Shown: positions 1 to 14,229, counted from the first letter of the stretch. The stretch is 64,000 bases of DNA from Thamnaconus septentrionalis (GCA_009823395.1 CM020517.1:13315001-13379000); one strand, 5' to 3'. Notes: a model not told the origin generated them from the letters alone. Translations and numbers: made by a program.

Positions 1-194
1 CACCCCTTATATCAATTCAAGGCTCTTATTCAGCTATTCGGAGCTGATCACCTGTTAGCAGCAGTGTTAGTCATTCATTTACTGACTTACAGAGATGCCA
101 GGGGTCACAGACTCAAACGTTAAGTAAATCTAGTGGAAACAAAAGTACTGGACTTCAACAAAGATTTCAATCAATTAATTAATTAATCAATCAA

Positions 195-360
195 TCTCAA
201 AGTGCTTTGTACAATCAGAGAAAAAACCAACTGGGCCCCCAGAGCAAGCAAGGTGCAACAGTGGCCAGGAAAAACTCCCATGTAGGAAGAAACCTAGAGC
301 AGATCCAGACTCCAGAGGGCCATCAACTGCCTCTGACCAGTTGGGGTGAGAAATAACTAC
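195..360 (+). repeat. Teleost interspersed repeat fragment
   Basis: The block carries the wording usual in a widespread fish repeat: AGGAAAAACTCCC, then GGAAGAAACCTAGAGCAGA, then a CTCTGACCAGTTGGGGTGAG end. I recognise the pattern from memory of fish genomes and cannot name the family. A RepeatMasker run with a fish library would settle it. Confidence 0.55.
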
Positions 361-3300
361 AAAAAATGTAGAGAGAGCGAGAGAGAAATATAAGTAGCCA
401 GAGTGAGTTGCAGGGTTAACAACAAAGCTCTCACAATATAGATGTAGATATATATAAAAAATAATAATAATTCAAATCTAGAAATACAGAAAGACACACA
501 TAAGTATATGAGGTATAACAATATAAACATGTAGGTGTATATAAATAGATGTTGTCGTGTTGTATACATCACATTATTCTAAAATTCTTTCAACGGGGCA
601 TGTTGGCATTAGCTCCATTTAATAACCATGTTATTGGGAGCCAAAAGTAAAGGGTTTGATGTGTTTAGATATTTACCCCTTGACTTCAGTTGCTTAATCT
701 AAAATGTCCAATTCATTTTTTTTCTTTTTTGATTTATTGTACCTCCATTGGTTCAACAGAGCCAATAAAAAAATGTGAACATGAAAGAGCCTTTTAAAAA
801 CCAAACAGTTCTTTTGAGGTTCCTCCAACAAAAATCAGAGCACGCTGTCCCCTGGGGAGAGCCTTCCGTGCAGTTATTTGTTTTTCTTTCAAAAGTGAAA
901 ATGTCATTCGCTTCTGAGAAAACACCTACGATTGCAACATCTGCGCTGGTCTCTGTAGCATCAGCCACTTATTTTTCCTTATTCATTTTTTTGCTCCACA
1001 TTCAGCAGCTTTAAAAGGGTACTTGCAGCAGTTGCTCCCTGCTCTTGACACAAATCAACTCAGTGCTGAGACCAGATGATGAGGTTCCGCTGTGGAATCC
1101 TTTCAAGACGGATGAGCCAGAGTTTAGCGTTTTAAATTTGCCCATATTACAGACAGAGGATTAATGCAGACAGAAGTTTAGGTTTATAGGCAGTTGAGCA
1201 GATGGAGCTGAATTGCGGCTATGGAAGTAAAACCAACAGACTACCCAAACTTTACAACCTGCTTTAATGGCGTCCAAATGCCAGCTTGAAAAAAAAAAAA
1301 TTCCACTTGACTTGCCAAACTTAATGCTATTACGAGCTCGTCTCATCAGCATGTGGGCCGCTGAATTCTCAAAGGGCAATCGGGCAAGAGCTCAGTCCGC
1401 CGCTGCTGCCGACCCAGAAAGTGCGCTTAGAATAATGAAATATACATTAAATGCGTCCCTGCTGCTGCTGCACGGGAGAGAAAAAAAAATGGTGTTTTGG
1501 ACGAGCATCAAACAGCATGCGGGCGTCTGTAATCTGCCAAATGGACCGCGTCGCTCAGATCTGTCAAACAACGGCGAGCCGGCATGGAGGACGAGGCGCT
1601 CTCGGAAGATAACCGCCTTTTCCCCGGTCGGCTGAAGTTTGAGAACACAGTTTGCTGGTCGCTCCTTCACATCCTTCCATCTATTGTCCTTTTTTTTGTT
1701 TTGTACGCTATTGTGAAAAGCTGTGAAACCAAAAGAAAAGGAAAAAGTAATTGTTTCCAGGATTTTCTTGGTAATATGTGCAAAACATACAAAGTGTCTC
1801 AGCATATATTTACAATTTTATGTTGGGATGTAACAATATGGAAACTTCACAGTATTGCAATATTTCTTTTCAGAAAAGATGAAACTGATGTTGGTGTTTG
1901 TGAGACCAGTGCAAAATAGTTCTTTAAGGTCATTGATCGATGGCATTTGGACATATTGGGACACCGATACCCTCACATGCCTAATTTCCATAAAAAGAAT
2001 CACCAACAACAACAAAAGCGTGATATTTTGACACGTCGCGGGTAAACGGCTCTAACGGAAGCGGTTGTTTACGCGTTGACAGATATTTCATCAGAGCATC
2101 GATAAGAATCCTTTCAGCCATATGAACAGTGAGGAGAATCACGCTCCTTATTAATGCAGCACTCAGTGCTAATGTCTTTCCAGTCCCTTTTGTTCCTTAT
2201 CAGTTTTTTTTGTTTTGTTTTGCACCATTCATCACGATTCCCCTTCACAAACATGTTTATCATATTAGTTTGACGTGCGGAAGGACCATTCACTGCCCCC
2301 TCCCAGCTCTTTTATAGAGTCATATGATACTGTGTCAGTGTCAGTGTGGAATGAAAAAGTGCTTTTTTCCTCAACAAGTTAGTTGTTTGTTTGTTTGTTT
2401 TTTTGGGGGGGGCGGTATTAAGAGTAATAAAAAACATAATACAATGCAATAGAACATTTGCAGAAATTTCTATAGAAAAAAAGCACAATTAATTATTTTC
2501 ATGGTGACTAGCACAGGCTTTTACTCAGAGTTTAAGTTGACAGAGCGGCCATTTTGAATGGTCCCAATGGAACTGGGAAGTACTTTGGTGGAAGCTTTTC
2601 CTTTTCCGACTTCAATCTATGTGATCCAGCACTCAGCCTTATGGATTTTGGGATTTGCTCGTTTTGCAAGGTTCTTCTTTCAAGAGTGTTGCTGCTCAAC
2701 CTACTGCTGCTCTTTGGATAGGTGTTTCAAAAAAGGCAAAAAATAAGTCCAGGTGGGGGTGGATATGAGCAATAGAACCAGTTCGCCACTGGTGGTCTGA
2801 GCCAGCAGAGTGAGGCGAGCAGGCGTGGGTGCCGCTTCCTATTGAGAGATGGGGAGAGAAACAAAAAAAAAAAACAAACAAAACGCATGCAGCGAGCGGG
2901 CAGTGTGCTCGCCTGCAGAGTGAGGCCACTTCAGCACACCCTTACGGCTCCCATTGATGAGTGCAGCACTTTCCGTCTCTCCCATTGAGCTGCAACCGCA
3001 CGCCACTTGTTTAGGAAAAGCACTGAGGAAGAAAACGGAAAAAGAAAGTTAGTTTTCCCTGGTGCCCCCCCTGCAGTCTTCAATACCAGCCGCCTGTCAG
3101 ACTCTCCGAAGGTTCCTGGAGCTGTCGGCTGACCTTGTGTGCCGCGTGGAGAAGTGATGCACGATGGTCCCCTTCGTGGTCCCGGGGGGGGGGGACTGAA
3201 GTGCAGCTCTGTTTCGACCTCAGTTAACTGGCATCGTTCCCAAAACACTGTGACAGCTAAAGTCCCCTCGGTGTCACACAGTGAGTGATGTTAACGAAGA

Positions 3301-4629
3301 GGTTGGGGTCAAAGTGTCACATGCTGAGCTTTTAGCAAGTTTTTTTTTTTAACCACATACAGTATATAACACATTATATAACACTTAATAACACGATAAA
3401 TGTTAAACTTTGTTTTGTTTTTTCCAAAACCAACCCTGACCTACCCCTGACCGTCAAGAATGAAGTGGAAACATGTCCACATGTAAAGGCTTGTGTGCTT
3501 GTGGAGGTGGCACACAGCATGATCCACAGCAGCATCCATGCTAATCTTGATAGCAGCTGCCAATGTTTGCAGTGCATTCTAGATTCCCCTACCCGGTCCT
3601 CCTCTGTGGTTTGTGAGCTTGGAGTAGGCTACTGGCTTTTTACCTGCAAAGGAAGCTATTTGTTATGAAATCATTTGAAATTTTGAAAACCATTAAAAAT
3701 TCTTTCTGTTGGAGGTTGTCAAGGTGGATGAGCAGAAGAGTTGAAATCGGAGCACTCCTGCGAGGATGTAAGAGTCTCCCTCTTTTCTCAGCTTTAACAT
3801 TTCAGAACGGGTCATTTTGCAAACAAGTTTGACTGCCTATCGATGCTCCATTTCCACATCACACAGGGCATCTGTCCGTCAGTGCTCAGAGTGACAGGAA
3901 CGCTGATGGACTGACTGTGTTTCGGGAATTGTGTGTGCGTGTCGAGTGCTTTCTCCTGTCATGACGGGCCTTGGATGAATTGCAGGTGGAATGTGTACGA
4001 GCTTTTGTCTTCCTTTTTTCTGCTTTGTGTTTTTGCCCTGGATTCACTGGTGTCGGAAAGTGCCGATGCTCCGTAGACATAGAGCTTTGCACGCGGTGTT
4101 GTTACTAGACCGTGCTCTCTTTAATAGCTTGGCCATCAACGCCACATGTCGTTATAAGACGAACGTGCACTATAATATCGATCGGTGGGTCCGTGGAGAG
4201 CATGTACGAGTGACCCGACTGTCGGAGAGAAAGCCTTCACACAACCCAGGGTCATGTCGGCCACGGAAATGGAGGTTGGGCTTTTGACATCTTGGCCCAC
4301 GATGTTGGTGGAGCCTGTCCGTCACATCCCCAAGACCTGAATGACAGACTGAAGACTGAATGTGACATGCTAGTGCTGTACCGTCCACATGTAGCTTTCC
4401 TCCTAGGAGTATGCCGACCACGCTGGTCTTCCACTGCACTCAGGCCAGGCTGAAGAGTTTCTTCGGTATAGACACCATCAAGAATGTACCTCGAGTGAAT
4501 GGTAACAGAGAATTGAACATTTTTGTGTAGACTTTACATCATAAACACTCCAGTCTCTTTCCATAAGGTTTTTACCACCATGCCTTAAGACAAATCATGT
4601 TTTTTGCTATGTTTTTTATACTGTGGTTA

Positions 4630-4880
4630 AAGTTTAAAGTGATTGTCACATCTCAAAAGATGCAAAATTTGTCCGTCGCATTTGACCCATCCCCTGAGGG
4701 TGCGGTGAGCAGCATCAGGAATCAATGGGTGATCTAACCCCCAAAGTCCAACCTCGAATACTGAGTGCCAAGCAGGGAGGCAATGGGTACCATTTTCAAA
4801 GTCTTTGGTATGACCTGGCCAGTATGGAACCCACAACCCACCAGTCTCAGGGACAATCTACTTCTAGACCACTGAGCTGG
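4630..4880 (+). repeat. Teleost interspersed repeat fragment (GACCACTGAGCTGG end)
   Basis: The block runs from AAAGTGATTGTCACATC through TGCAAAATTTGTCCGTC and CATTTGACCCATCCCCTGAG to ACCACTGAGCTGG. This is the layout of a common fish repeat. A shorter, diverged copy of its first part lies at about 20700-20775, where TGCAAAATTTGTC recurs. The family name is not known to me. Confidence 0.55.
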
Positions 4881-5344
4881 TTAATACTGTAATACGACAG
4901 TTAACATCCAGTTCGTTCGTAAAGTTGGGAGGTATGCATAATCTCTATAGTCATATGAGCAGTACATCCCTTTGTTGTTTTGAGATTGGGGGCTGGGGGG
5001 GTGGGATTGGCATAACAAATGGAGATGAGCGGTGCAGGTCTCCCTCCCTCAAGACTCATCGATTACACAATCTAGCAACCCCAAAACGCAAGTTGTACAT
5101 ACTCATATGACGATGGGGATTACGGCGATGGGCGGATTTTCCAAAATTAAATGTTGAACAATCCCTTTAAAGATCCACTTGCTTTATTAATTTTCCTCCT
5201 CAAGCCGTGTCTAAAAAATTAATGTTTTGAGAATTTCATTTTTCATCCTCATCGTGCTTCCAGCGGAAGTTTGCCTGCGGTTAAAAGGGGAGCTCCTCCA
5301 GCTCGCCTCAGCGGGACAATAAAGAGGTGAGTGAGAGAGCGGGT

Positions 5345-5959
5345 TCATGCCAAATGCAGCTATTTATTGACTAAATTTCGCAGTACGCATGAAACACAAA
5401 TGATCCTCTTGACCGCCTCCTGGCAACTCTGTGTGCATTGTGACGGGGCTCCATATCTGTCACTGATCCCATGTCAGTCACATCCCCTGAATAAACAATC
5501 ACCACAAAGATCCACTCTGACTGTTTTTTCCAAGAAATACAAAGTGGACAACAAACACTTTGAAATAGCACTGACAGAGAATACACCGAGTGAACAGGCA
5601 AGACAAAACCATTGCGCCAGTAAGGTTGTTTTTTTTTTGTCGTTTTTTATGCTGTGAGCTCAGTTCTGTCGAACAAAAGAGTCGAGCCCAGCCTGGCAGG
5701 TGAGTTTCTCGGCGCTGATTCTCCTCCTTTGTGTGATGGTGGTGGAATACCTCCGTGGGAGTGTTCCATCCCACAAGTAAAGACAAGAGAGTCTGAATCG
5801 ATAAGCACTTCAAATAAAGCTTCTCGCCACACATATCTTCTATACTGTGTCTCTTTGTGTCGACCCCTCATCATGATCATCCTCATCCTCATCATCACCG
5901 CCCCCGGAGGAAGAAAACAGTCTTTCTCCCATCATCCTGGCTCTTGTCCTTCCTTCTTA
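5345..5959 (-). other. syndig1l: Predicted 3' UTR of syndig1l
   Basis: The stretch follows the TAG stop at 5962-5960 on the minus strand. A minus-strand AATAAA (plus strand TTTATT near 5362-5367) would make a UTR of about 600 bases. The poly(A) site is inferred and no transcript was seen. Confidence 0.4.
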
Positions 5960-8900
5960 CTATACATGCCCAGGCTTGGACAGGTAGGCTATGAGGGCCA
6001 CCACCACCCCCACGTACATGCCCGTTCCCACGGTGATGGACAGGGCAGCCAGGAATAGGGCTCTCCTGGAGCTCATCCCCGCTCTGGAGAAGTCTCCTTT
6101 AGCGTTGGCCTTGCCGGTCTGAAACGGAACAAAGCAGAGGGCGAACAGAGACGCTGCGTTACTCATCGGCACTCAGTGTGTGAGTAGGTGTTAAGCTACA
6201 TTTAAAGAGAGAAAACAAGAAAAGCTCTCGGGGAGCCATTAGTTACCATGGCAATTAGGTCATTATGCCTCTGACAGTGACAAATGTGGTGCTTGGGCAT
6301 TTTTTGTCCCCCTTCAAAAAAAATGAGGCTGGCCTTTCTTTATTCTTCTGGCACATTAGTTTTTTTCTGCTGTGATATAATCGTCCTCAGAGGATCTGGG
6401 CTTGATATACACACTCAGATAAGCTGCATTGAGGTAGAAGGGCACGCCATACTTCAGAACCTCAATATTTCCCAAAGAGTGAACGCAGAGACGGAGTGCT
6501 GGCCGGATTCACACCTGAAACAACAGTGAGGAGGCTTGCAGGGTGGAAAAATGGGCAGCGAGCCTGCGTGATTGCGCTCGCTGACCCAAAATAGAAGGCG
6601 TGGAGTGATCGGAGCTAATGGCAGGCCTGGTGGTGTGTGTGTGTGTGTGTGTGTGTGGGGGGGGGTTAGGTTATGAGGGGGGTTGTACGGGCTACCTTGT
6701 GAGAGTAGTAAAAGGCAACAATGCCCAGTGGCCAGAAGCAGCAGAGCATAGAGAAGATGGCGAGGCCCAGATGGTCCCGGGGTGGCAGCACGATGAAGTT
6801 GTCCTCACTCTCGCTGTCGCTGGAGCTGTCGCTCTGGAAGGAGGCACAGTTGATTTGAAACTGTCAGTGTTGTCTTTGTAAGCCGCATGCAGCTTATGAA
6901 AACATACCGCATTAGCTTAAATAGTGACAGAGGTTTTTCTTCACATCAAGTGAGGAAGAGAGCAGGCATCATTTGATTCTTTGTTTTGCCATAGAAATTT
7001 GAAATTTAATGTAGTTCTGTTATTCTTATTTATTGCAATTGCACTCTCTTCTGCAGTTTCGGCCAATAAGAATACAGACAACCTATTCTATATATTCTGT
7101 CCAGTAAAAAAAATTGTATGTGAGTTAGACGTTTTACATTTTTGATCTGCTTCTGTTTGAACAACATAAAATCTTTACAGCATGTGCCCTTCTGCAAAAA
7201 AAAAGGTTAGCTCCGTAGTACATTAGCGCCACATTCTTGAATTGTCATTCATTATGCAATGTTATTGCATTGCTTCTACCAAAGACACTGCGTTAAAACA
7301 TGTACGCAGACATAGTGTCAATGAAAGTGATATCCAAGTTTTTCAAATAAAAAAATAAATGAAAAGGGTGGTAGAAAAGTTTATCCAACCTCATCATTTT
7401 AAATTGTCAGCTTGTCTGTTTGAAACTAGTTATTACCATCTGCTTCATGGCTATCGGTTTCATGTTTTTATTAGAAAAATGATGGCGCTAGTATGCCAAA
7501 TAATGACAAAGCACAACATCAAGTCATCTTGAGATTGATGGAGTGATGGAGTGATGGAGTGATGGCTGCCGTGTTTGGGCACGCCTTCAACACGCCAGTG
7601 CAGCGTCAGACCAGTGAACGTGTGCTTGTTCCAACACCAGTCAACACGTACGTGCTGAGGCAGCCGGAAAGGATCTGGTGCTTCGCTGTTGCCACCCTCG
7701 TGCGGCCTGACAGATAATGCTGGATTAATGGATAGCTCAATCATTGTGTGGTGACAGGAGTTGGGAAAAGAGCAGAAAGACGGCGTCATTTATGTGCTAA
7801 ATTGCTCCTACAGTACGAGAGGCTTCCACCATCTCTCCTCACTAAAACCCTTCATCTTACGGGCTGTGGTTGTATGAGCTCCACACTCAGGACCACCAGA
7901 GATTGGCAAGCTAATAATTGATCAAATCAAACCCCGCTCTGGCTTCAATGTAGCAGCCTGGGTGACCTTTACAAGGGTGCTGCCATATACTTCTGTCAGC
8001 TGTACTGCAGAACAGAGCGGATATTTGTTTGAATAAAAAGTTGGCATGAGAAGTAGGTTACATGTGTCGGTCTTGCCGCATGCAGGGATCAAGTATGTGG
8101 AGGAAAAGTGGAGCTTGATTGGTAGCGACCAACCACTCTGAAAGTAATTCAAGAAAATGAGAAAGGCGGGCATTGTGCGCACATTGTGTCTAATTTTATC
8201 ACTGATTTTTCCTGCCCGGATCCTCCCATCAGACCACATCATCTGAAGTCATTAGCTTGCGTTATTTTCATAAACACGTCCCCCGGAAGTGCAGCACTAA
8301 CCAGTTTTCCAACCCATCGCCAGGAAAAAAAAAAAAAGATGATGAACTTCTCTGTTATCTGCTTTATGAGCACAGTCCACCTGGACAGCTGGGTGTGATC
8401 CATCAGAAACAGCAGCTGGTCGTAACCCCATAATCTGACATCGCATGAATAAACTACCGGGAACAAACAGCACTAATCTCCTTTATCTTGGGAGCAAGAA
8501 GTGATAACAGGCCTGAGTGACTGTTGCATTCAGCGCCGCTGACAGTCTGGCTGACAGGGAGGGTGACCGACTGAGGACACACTCCCAGGTTGGTGCTGAG
8601 CCACTATAAACGACGGAGCTCCACAGAGACACGGAGCCTTTAACAACATGGCCACGGCTCTCTTCTGAGACCTCATTAGAGACCTGAGGGGTCAGTCAAC
8701 TCCGCTGCCAGACCCCCAAAGACTCTCTCTGACAATCACAACGACACCTGGCACAAGCTACTTTGATAGCTTGTCTATTTCAAGCGTTTCAAACATCCGC
8801 TGACATGAACTGGCTTGAGCGGACAACTAGACTGACTAGTAATGGAAAACAATGAGACTGTTCATTAAACAAACAGACCATCTGCAACCGTTTAAAATGT

Positions 8901-11628
8901 AATTTAATTGTATCCTCTTCCATTCCATTTCTGTAAAAGGCTGACACTGCAATTATATTTTGATTAACTATGCAGCACTTTTTTTTCCTAGGTTGGTCCA
9001 AACAAAAAGATGCAGCAAAAATAGAAGCTTATTGATGATGCATCGTGCAAGAATGAATAAAAAAAATCCATACACTTTTATTCAAATTGAAAAAAAAGCC
9101 ACTGCCTATGATTTATGATTTTGTTTATTGATGCAGCATAAAATATTATTTGTTATCACGTAAGAAAAACAAATTTAGTTTGAAAAACCAAATAATTCAT
9201 CATTTGTGCTGCTGTTGCTACTGCAGCTTCCTCCAGGACTCCTGCTGTCGGCCCAGATGACAATGCTGTTGCCTGAGGTTTCGCTATTTAAGGTGGCCTC
9301 ACTTGCACTTAGCAGCCTTTGGTTTTGAAACCCCAGTACAGGTTTCTCCTCACCTTCTTCCCCACTAGATTAGAAAGCCCGCTATCGAATCAGTAGATCT
9401 GACTTTAATTGACATCAGAAAGTTTCTACTTATGTATGTAATCTTGCCTTAAAATTTTATCGGGAAGTCCACTTCCATCTGGCCCCAGATCATTTATTTT
9501 ATATGATTGCCATCTTTGGACTGATGCGCACACAAGCGCAGAGGCACGTGCACACAGTGGGAAAGTAGAGGAAAAAAATGAGCAAAGGCTCTCAGTCCAT
9601 CTGAAAACCAATCTTCTATCACACGTCCTTGATATCAGATTATTTTCTCTTTTGGATCGACTCAGAATAACTGTGGCTGCAGGCTGAGCTGCGTCAACAG
9701 ACATGCCTCAGCAATCTGGCTTAATACCATCACAGCTCGGCTCTGCCTATGGCGTCTTTGACAGTAGCCCCAGTATTCTTGAGTGACAGAATGTGGTGCA
9801 ATCGACCGCCGAGTTAGGTGGCAATACGTCTTCTTCTGCAGCTAAAAGCCCAGGGCATTCCACCCACACACCCTGGAGGAAATAAGATTTTTACCACTTC
9901 TAAAAATGGCTTATTGCTCATTTGGCCTCACAGTCTTTTCAGTAGACGGTGAAGTTAAATAGCAGATAAACTCTGATGTGTCATTATCTTAGATTGCAAT
10001 TATAAAACCAAAGCATACAATTATCCAGCACCCATTTTGAAAGAATGCAGTAAATTGACTGATTGAAGAACAGCTTTAGATATGAGCAGGAATCAGATTA
10101 GCGGTCCGCTTTACAGAAAATGCCACAATCCACTTTCTGCAGAGAGACGAGTCTTAAAGCGACTGACAATCCTTGCGGTGTCTTTAGTTTCACTTGGCAA
10201 CTTGATATTATAATTACTCTGTTCAACAGTGCCATCCCTCACATCAGTTTGCATTGTTAAGTTAATCACGACTGCATGTGCACACGTCAAGTGTCTTGAT
10301 GGCATCGTGGGCATATGGCAGTGTCATTACATGGTAACTATTGATAAAGCCCATCTGAGGGAATTGGGAACTACAGTTAACATCAACTCATGCTTGCCGA
10401 TCATCATTTGTGTTCTGCTCGAATTTTGTTGAGAGTGCACGTAATGAGGGAGAATACTTTTTAAAATGTGTTTTGTTAAGGCATTTTTGTTTCCCCTGTA
10501 TAAATTCTTGACAAAGGGTACACAGTGGCAAATGTGCGAGAGGACTAGTACTAATATAAACTCACAGTACTACAGTATCTAAGAGCTAATCTCTGCACCA
10601 GCTACTTTGGCAACTACATCTGCTACCCAACACATGAGGTTGCAGCTGGTGGGGCTCAGACTGTTTTATCAGATGGCTGTGGATAACACTTGAGGGTGGG
10701 CTCATAGGAGCCCCTCTACGAACAGATGCCTTTTTACAGTCCTCCTCACCATGAATTGTTATCATGGTAGCTCCATGACTCATATAAGGAAGGTTCGTCA
10801 CTCATCAACTACCTAGTGGAGGATGGCTCATGAGGTTTTCCTAGAAAATCCATCCTGCCCCTCCTGTGGACCTTGGAAGTAACTAGTAGTAGGGGAGGGG
10901 AAGATTTGGCTAAAGATGACGAACACAGACACACTTTGCTGTCAATAAGAAGGAAAGAGGGCTATCTTAGACTATTGCTTGTTCCTGCTCTGCTCTACTA
11001 CCGCCTAGGGATTAGGTGGGATTTGGAGCTACAAGTCAATGAAGGATGGCTTCAACTGATGACCCTGCACCAAGCTGCACTACCCTGCAGGTAGTTCGAC
11101 ACCTGTCCTTGAATGAGCTCTTGAACATAAGTCCAATTCTTGCAGTAAACATGGAACAACAGACTGCTATCGCACCATGAGATTCTGATAATGTTCTCTG
11201 ACCTCGTACTCAGGACCATGTTCATCCTCCACCTCGTACGACACCGTCTGGATCTTTGAGTCCTTCTCTGCTTGCTCTCCGTCCGGAGGATTATCCTTGG
11301 CGGCTCCGTCCAACACAGTGTCTTTACTCTCAGTGAAAGTTGTCTCAAAGCTCTCGCTTTTAGAGTCCTTGCTGTGAAGACTTACGTTGTCCTTGTACAG
11401 GATGAAGTTGGGCCTGTAGAAAGCCTCCACGGCTAGATGCAGGGACGTGGCATCCAGGAACTGCTGTGTCTTATGCTTCCCATTAGCCTCGGTGTAATAG
11501 GAACCAATGAGGCTGTCCTGGCAAGGCTGGCTCGGGTAATTGCACTGGTAACCCTGATAATCATTGTGCACCACATGTCTGCTGGTTTTGCCCAGCAGGG
11601 GATTCTGAAGCTCACTCAAGCTCTCCAT
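5960..11628 (-). CDS. syndig1l: SYNDIG1-like protein (capucin, TMEM90A), three coding exons
   Basis: Minus-strand exons are 11203-11628, 6696-6833 and 5960-6118, all joined in phase 0, giving 240 residues; mammalian SYNDIG1L is about 238. The start is the ATG at 11628-11626, because the next residues, [11 protein letters not shown], match the mammalian N-terminus. The N-terminal 142 residues are polar and presumably cytosolic, with a conserved patch near residues 125-133 (IQTVSYEVE). A Ser/Asp/Glu-rich run begins exon 2 (143-153), then comes PPRDHLGL and a first hydrophobic segment at about 164-186 containing the CCFWPLGI signature of the CD225/dispanin group. SRRALFLA leads into a second hydrophobic segment at about 206-234. 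The family is known for Golgi/endosomal and synaptic membrane location; SYNDIG1 acts at AMPA-receptor synapses, while the role of SYNDIG1L is less clear. The paralogue SYNDIG1 is the alternative but has a different N-terminus. Splice sites are AG/GT throughout; the exon 1 donor is a weak GTCAGA. Confidence 0.93.
6119..6695 (-). other. syndig1l: syndig1l intron 2 with GT/CA tract near the donor
   Basis: This 577-base intron separates the exon encoding the first hydrophobic segment from the last exon. Its donor is AAG|GTAGCC and its acceptor is CCGTTTCAG. A poly-C and CA tract (plus strand 6632-6665, GT then G run) lies only about 30 bases inside the donor. Nothing else stands out. Confidence 0.7.
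6834..11202 (-). other. syndig1l: syndig1l intron 1
   Basis: This is the 4.4 kb intron between coding exons 1 and 2. It holds a small tandem array of an 8-base unit near 7538-7565 (GATGGAGT type). I see no further exon in it and no mobile element that I can name. Confidence 0.6.
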
Positions 11629-13431
11629 GATGGCGCCTTCAAACCTCAAAGTTGATCAGTCCTGAAGATTTGGCACGGCTGGCTTGCTGGAAATACATAT
11701 ATTTGATTAATAGACACTTCAGAAGCAGATACAAGAAGCACATCATTTTAATCGTACAAGGTTCTCTAAGTCAGAAAACACTCAATGTGTGCACTGCGGC
11801 CTTTCACATGCAGCCACCACAGCGTTTGTGGTAATGTAATCATCTGAGTTCAGAGCAGAAAATATTTCATCTTGTCTGCTGATCAGCATTCCACTGGAGG
11901 CTGAGCTATAAAATTGCCATCTGCTGTGTGTTCAACTTTTTTTCCCCCATCTTACACCCACGCATTCACATAAACATATGAGCAAAAAAGTACATTGTAC
12001 ACATCATTGCTGCCTATGTTGAAAAGCAGGTGGAGTGTGGCAGGTGGTGCCGTTCTTTGCACTGCATGCTGATGCGTTGACTCAGTGAAGTGGTCACACT
12101 CACTCCAAATGAATGTTTTTCAAAAGGTGATAAGTTAGGAAAAATAATTAGAACAAAACAAACAGCAACATCAGGAGAGTGCGTCACTCGGACAAAAATT
12201 CAGGGCGAGGCTGTCGGATAGTAATTAGTTAATACGTGTTTGTGTTCTGCAACTGCACCTCCTGGCCAGCTCATTTATCAAATCATCTCTTTAATTATAA
12301 TGGAATAAGAAACTGTATGGTTCTGGACTGAGGATGACTCACTTTTTCTAAAAAATATTTGAAAATTGCAACTTAATGGGAGTGTTTAATGGATTTTTAT
12401 AATTATAAGAACCCAGGTAATAAAAAAGTAATAGGCAATATTCATATTTAAAAAAAAATTAGGAAACAGGTTTTAATAAGGGAGGTTTGAGTATAAACCA
12501 ACCCAGCAAACTAATGAAGAATTGGATACATTTTTTTGGATGAACTACTTTAAAGCACATTCCAAACCTTGCTTATAAAGCAAATGGACTGCAAAGTCTC
12601 CTTGATTTTCACTTCCCCAGCCTGCATATATTCAATAGAATTGTAGATTTGCAACATTTTTGGCCTCTGCGACCTCTAGAGGACAGCAGCTTGTGTGCAG
12701 AGGCCATGAATGAGAGGCACTGAACGTGAGCCCAAAGACAGCCAAGACTTCAGACTTTATACTATCTTTAAACTGTGTCCATCCTGGCAGCCCCCTTTCT
12801 GAGGTTAAGCCTGGCCCACAGATAACAGGGAATTCCATTACACACCACATTAGACAACAAGCAACACATCCCACACCCACAAATAATTCATCCGACACGA
12901 GATGGTGTGCACTCAGCACATGGGCGAGGTCATGAACTTGTTTTCTGAACCATCACCTCTTCTGAAAGGTTTTTTTCCCCATACACAGGCTGTACAAACA
13001 TTCTCTCTCTCTTTTTTATTTACCTATTTATTTGAGAATTGATTGTTTCACTTATCCATCTTGTCCAAACAGTTGTTGAGGTCACAAAAAATTGCATAAG
13101 CCTGTTTCACAAACATTGTAGCAAGACAGGTGACCCCCCCCCCCCTGTTGCCCATATAGCTGGAATCATTTTCTTTTCAGACCCAATCCTTCTTTTTCCC
13201 CTACGTTAATACATCAGTAGTCACTTGTGACCAGGTACAGTGACAGCATTGTGTCCCAATTAGCCAGGTGAAATGAATTCACGCATAACATTTGCTTGCC
13301 GCTACACAGCCTTAGAAAAATATTTTTATTCTAACTTTATGGGCAGCAGTGCATTTCTGCCCTTGAAAAAGGAAAACAACAACAACCCGATTTTCATCAT
13401 CCTGCCCATTTCAAATAACGATCGTTCCTAC

Positions 13432-13910
13432 CTGTGGTGGAAAAATCCTCCTGCTGCCCGCTTCGGCATCGCTCCTCGGCGGAAGTCAAGTCAAGTCGAC
13501 GTAGACGGACTTGAAGAATCGCACCGCTCTCGCACCACTACCACCACCACCATCATCATCGTCATCATCATTACCGCGAGGCTTTCACGCGAGCTGGAAA
13601 TTACTGGCTGAAGTCTCCTCGCGCGCCACACCGTCTGACGAGAGAGAGGAGTCGTTCCGCGCGCGCGCGTAAGAGCGGACTTCCCTCCCGCCGAGACGTG
13701 CTCGCCATGGCACCGCCGCTGCGCCCGACAGGTGGATTTTTACGCGCAGCGTCTCGCCGACACCGAGCCCCGACTCCGACTCCTCCCGCCAGCTGATTGG
13801 CTGCGCGCGGCGCGCTTTTACCTCTGTGACCGCACCATCTCCCCGCGTGCCGTGTCCTTGCGCGTCTTCCCACATGCCCCAGCGCGTCACAAGACGACTG
13901 AGGTAGCGAC
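13432..13910 (-). promoter_or_regulatory. syndig1l: CpG-rich probable promoter and untranslated first exon of syndig1l
   Basis: The interval is unusually rich in CpG compared with its surroundings, including a CGCGCGCGCG run near 13660. It has a CCAAT box for minus-strand transcription (plus strand ATTGG at about 13796). A good donor, CCACAG|GTAGGA, lies at 13432/13431 on the minus strand and could join a 5' UTR exon to an acceptor just upstream of the coding start (TCTTCAG near 11665). The assignment to syndig1l rests on position and strand. A divergent plus-strand transcript is equally possible. Confidence 0.4.
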
Positions 13911-14229
13911 CCTTTGGGAGCATTATTTAGGTCTTTAATATTATTTATTTTTTGCGTGTCTGCTGCAAAAGAGACGCCTTCTTTTGCAGAGTCACCGGTT
14001 CCTGAAATAACTGCACGATTTGCACAATAGTTCGCAGCCTAAGTGTTATTTCTCCCTGCAGAAAACGCCCACTTAATGTAGAGGAACACAAACCCACTGT
14101 TCAGCCTCCGAGCTCGATGAAGCGCTGCGCTAGTTCATGGGATGTCAGGCTTCTGCAATCTCACGTTATTTCAGCTTTTTGAGAAGACGAAAAAAAAGAA
14201 GAGTGAAAATTCATCTTCATTTTCTCCTC

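Larger units (their letters stand above)
1..5330. other. Intergenic stretch downstream of syndig1l
   Basis: I see no coding exon here. Open frames are short, start mostly at non-ATG codons and resemble no family I know. The stretch holds an AATT/AATC simple repeat near 174-197, a fish interspersed repeat at about 195-360, a second fish repeat at about 4630-4880, a G run near 3183-3193 and several A/T runs. The rest is unremarkable AT-leaning DNA. Confidence 0.6.

Noticed and set aside
11629..11649. Seven-residue N-terminal extension of SYNDIG1L
   Set aside because: It would need a TTG start. The ATG at 11628 matches the mammalian start.
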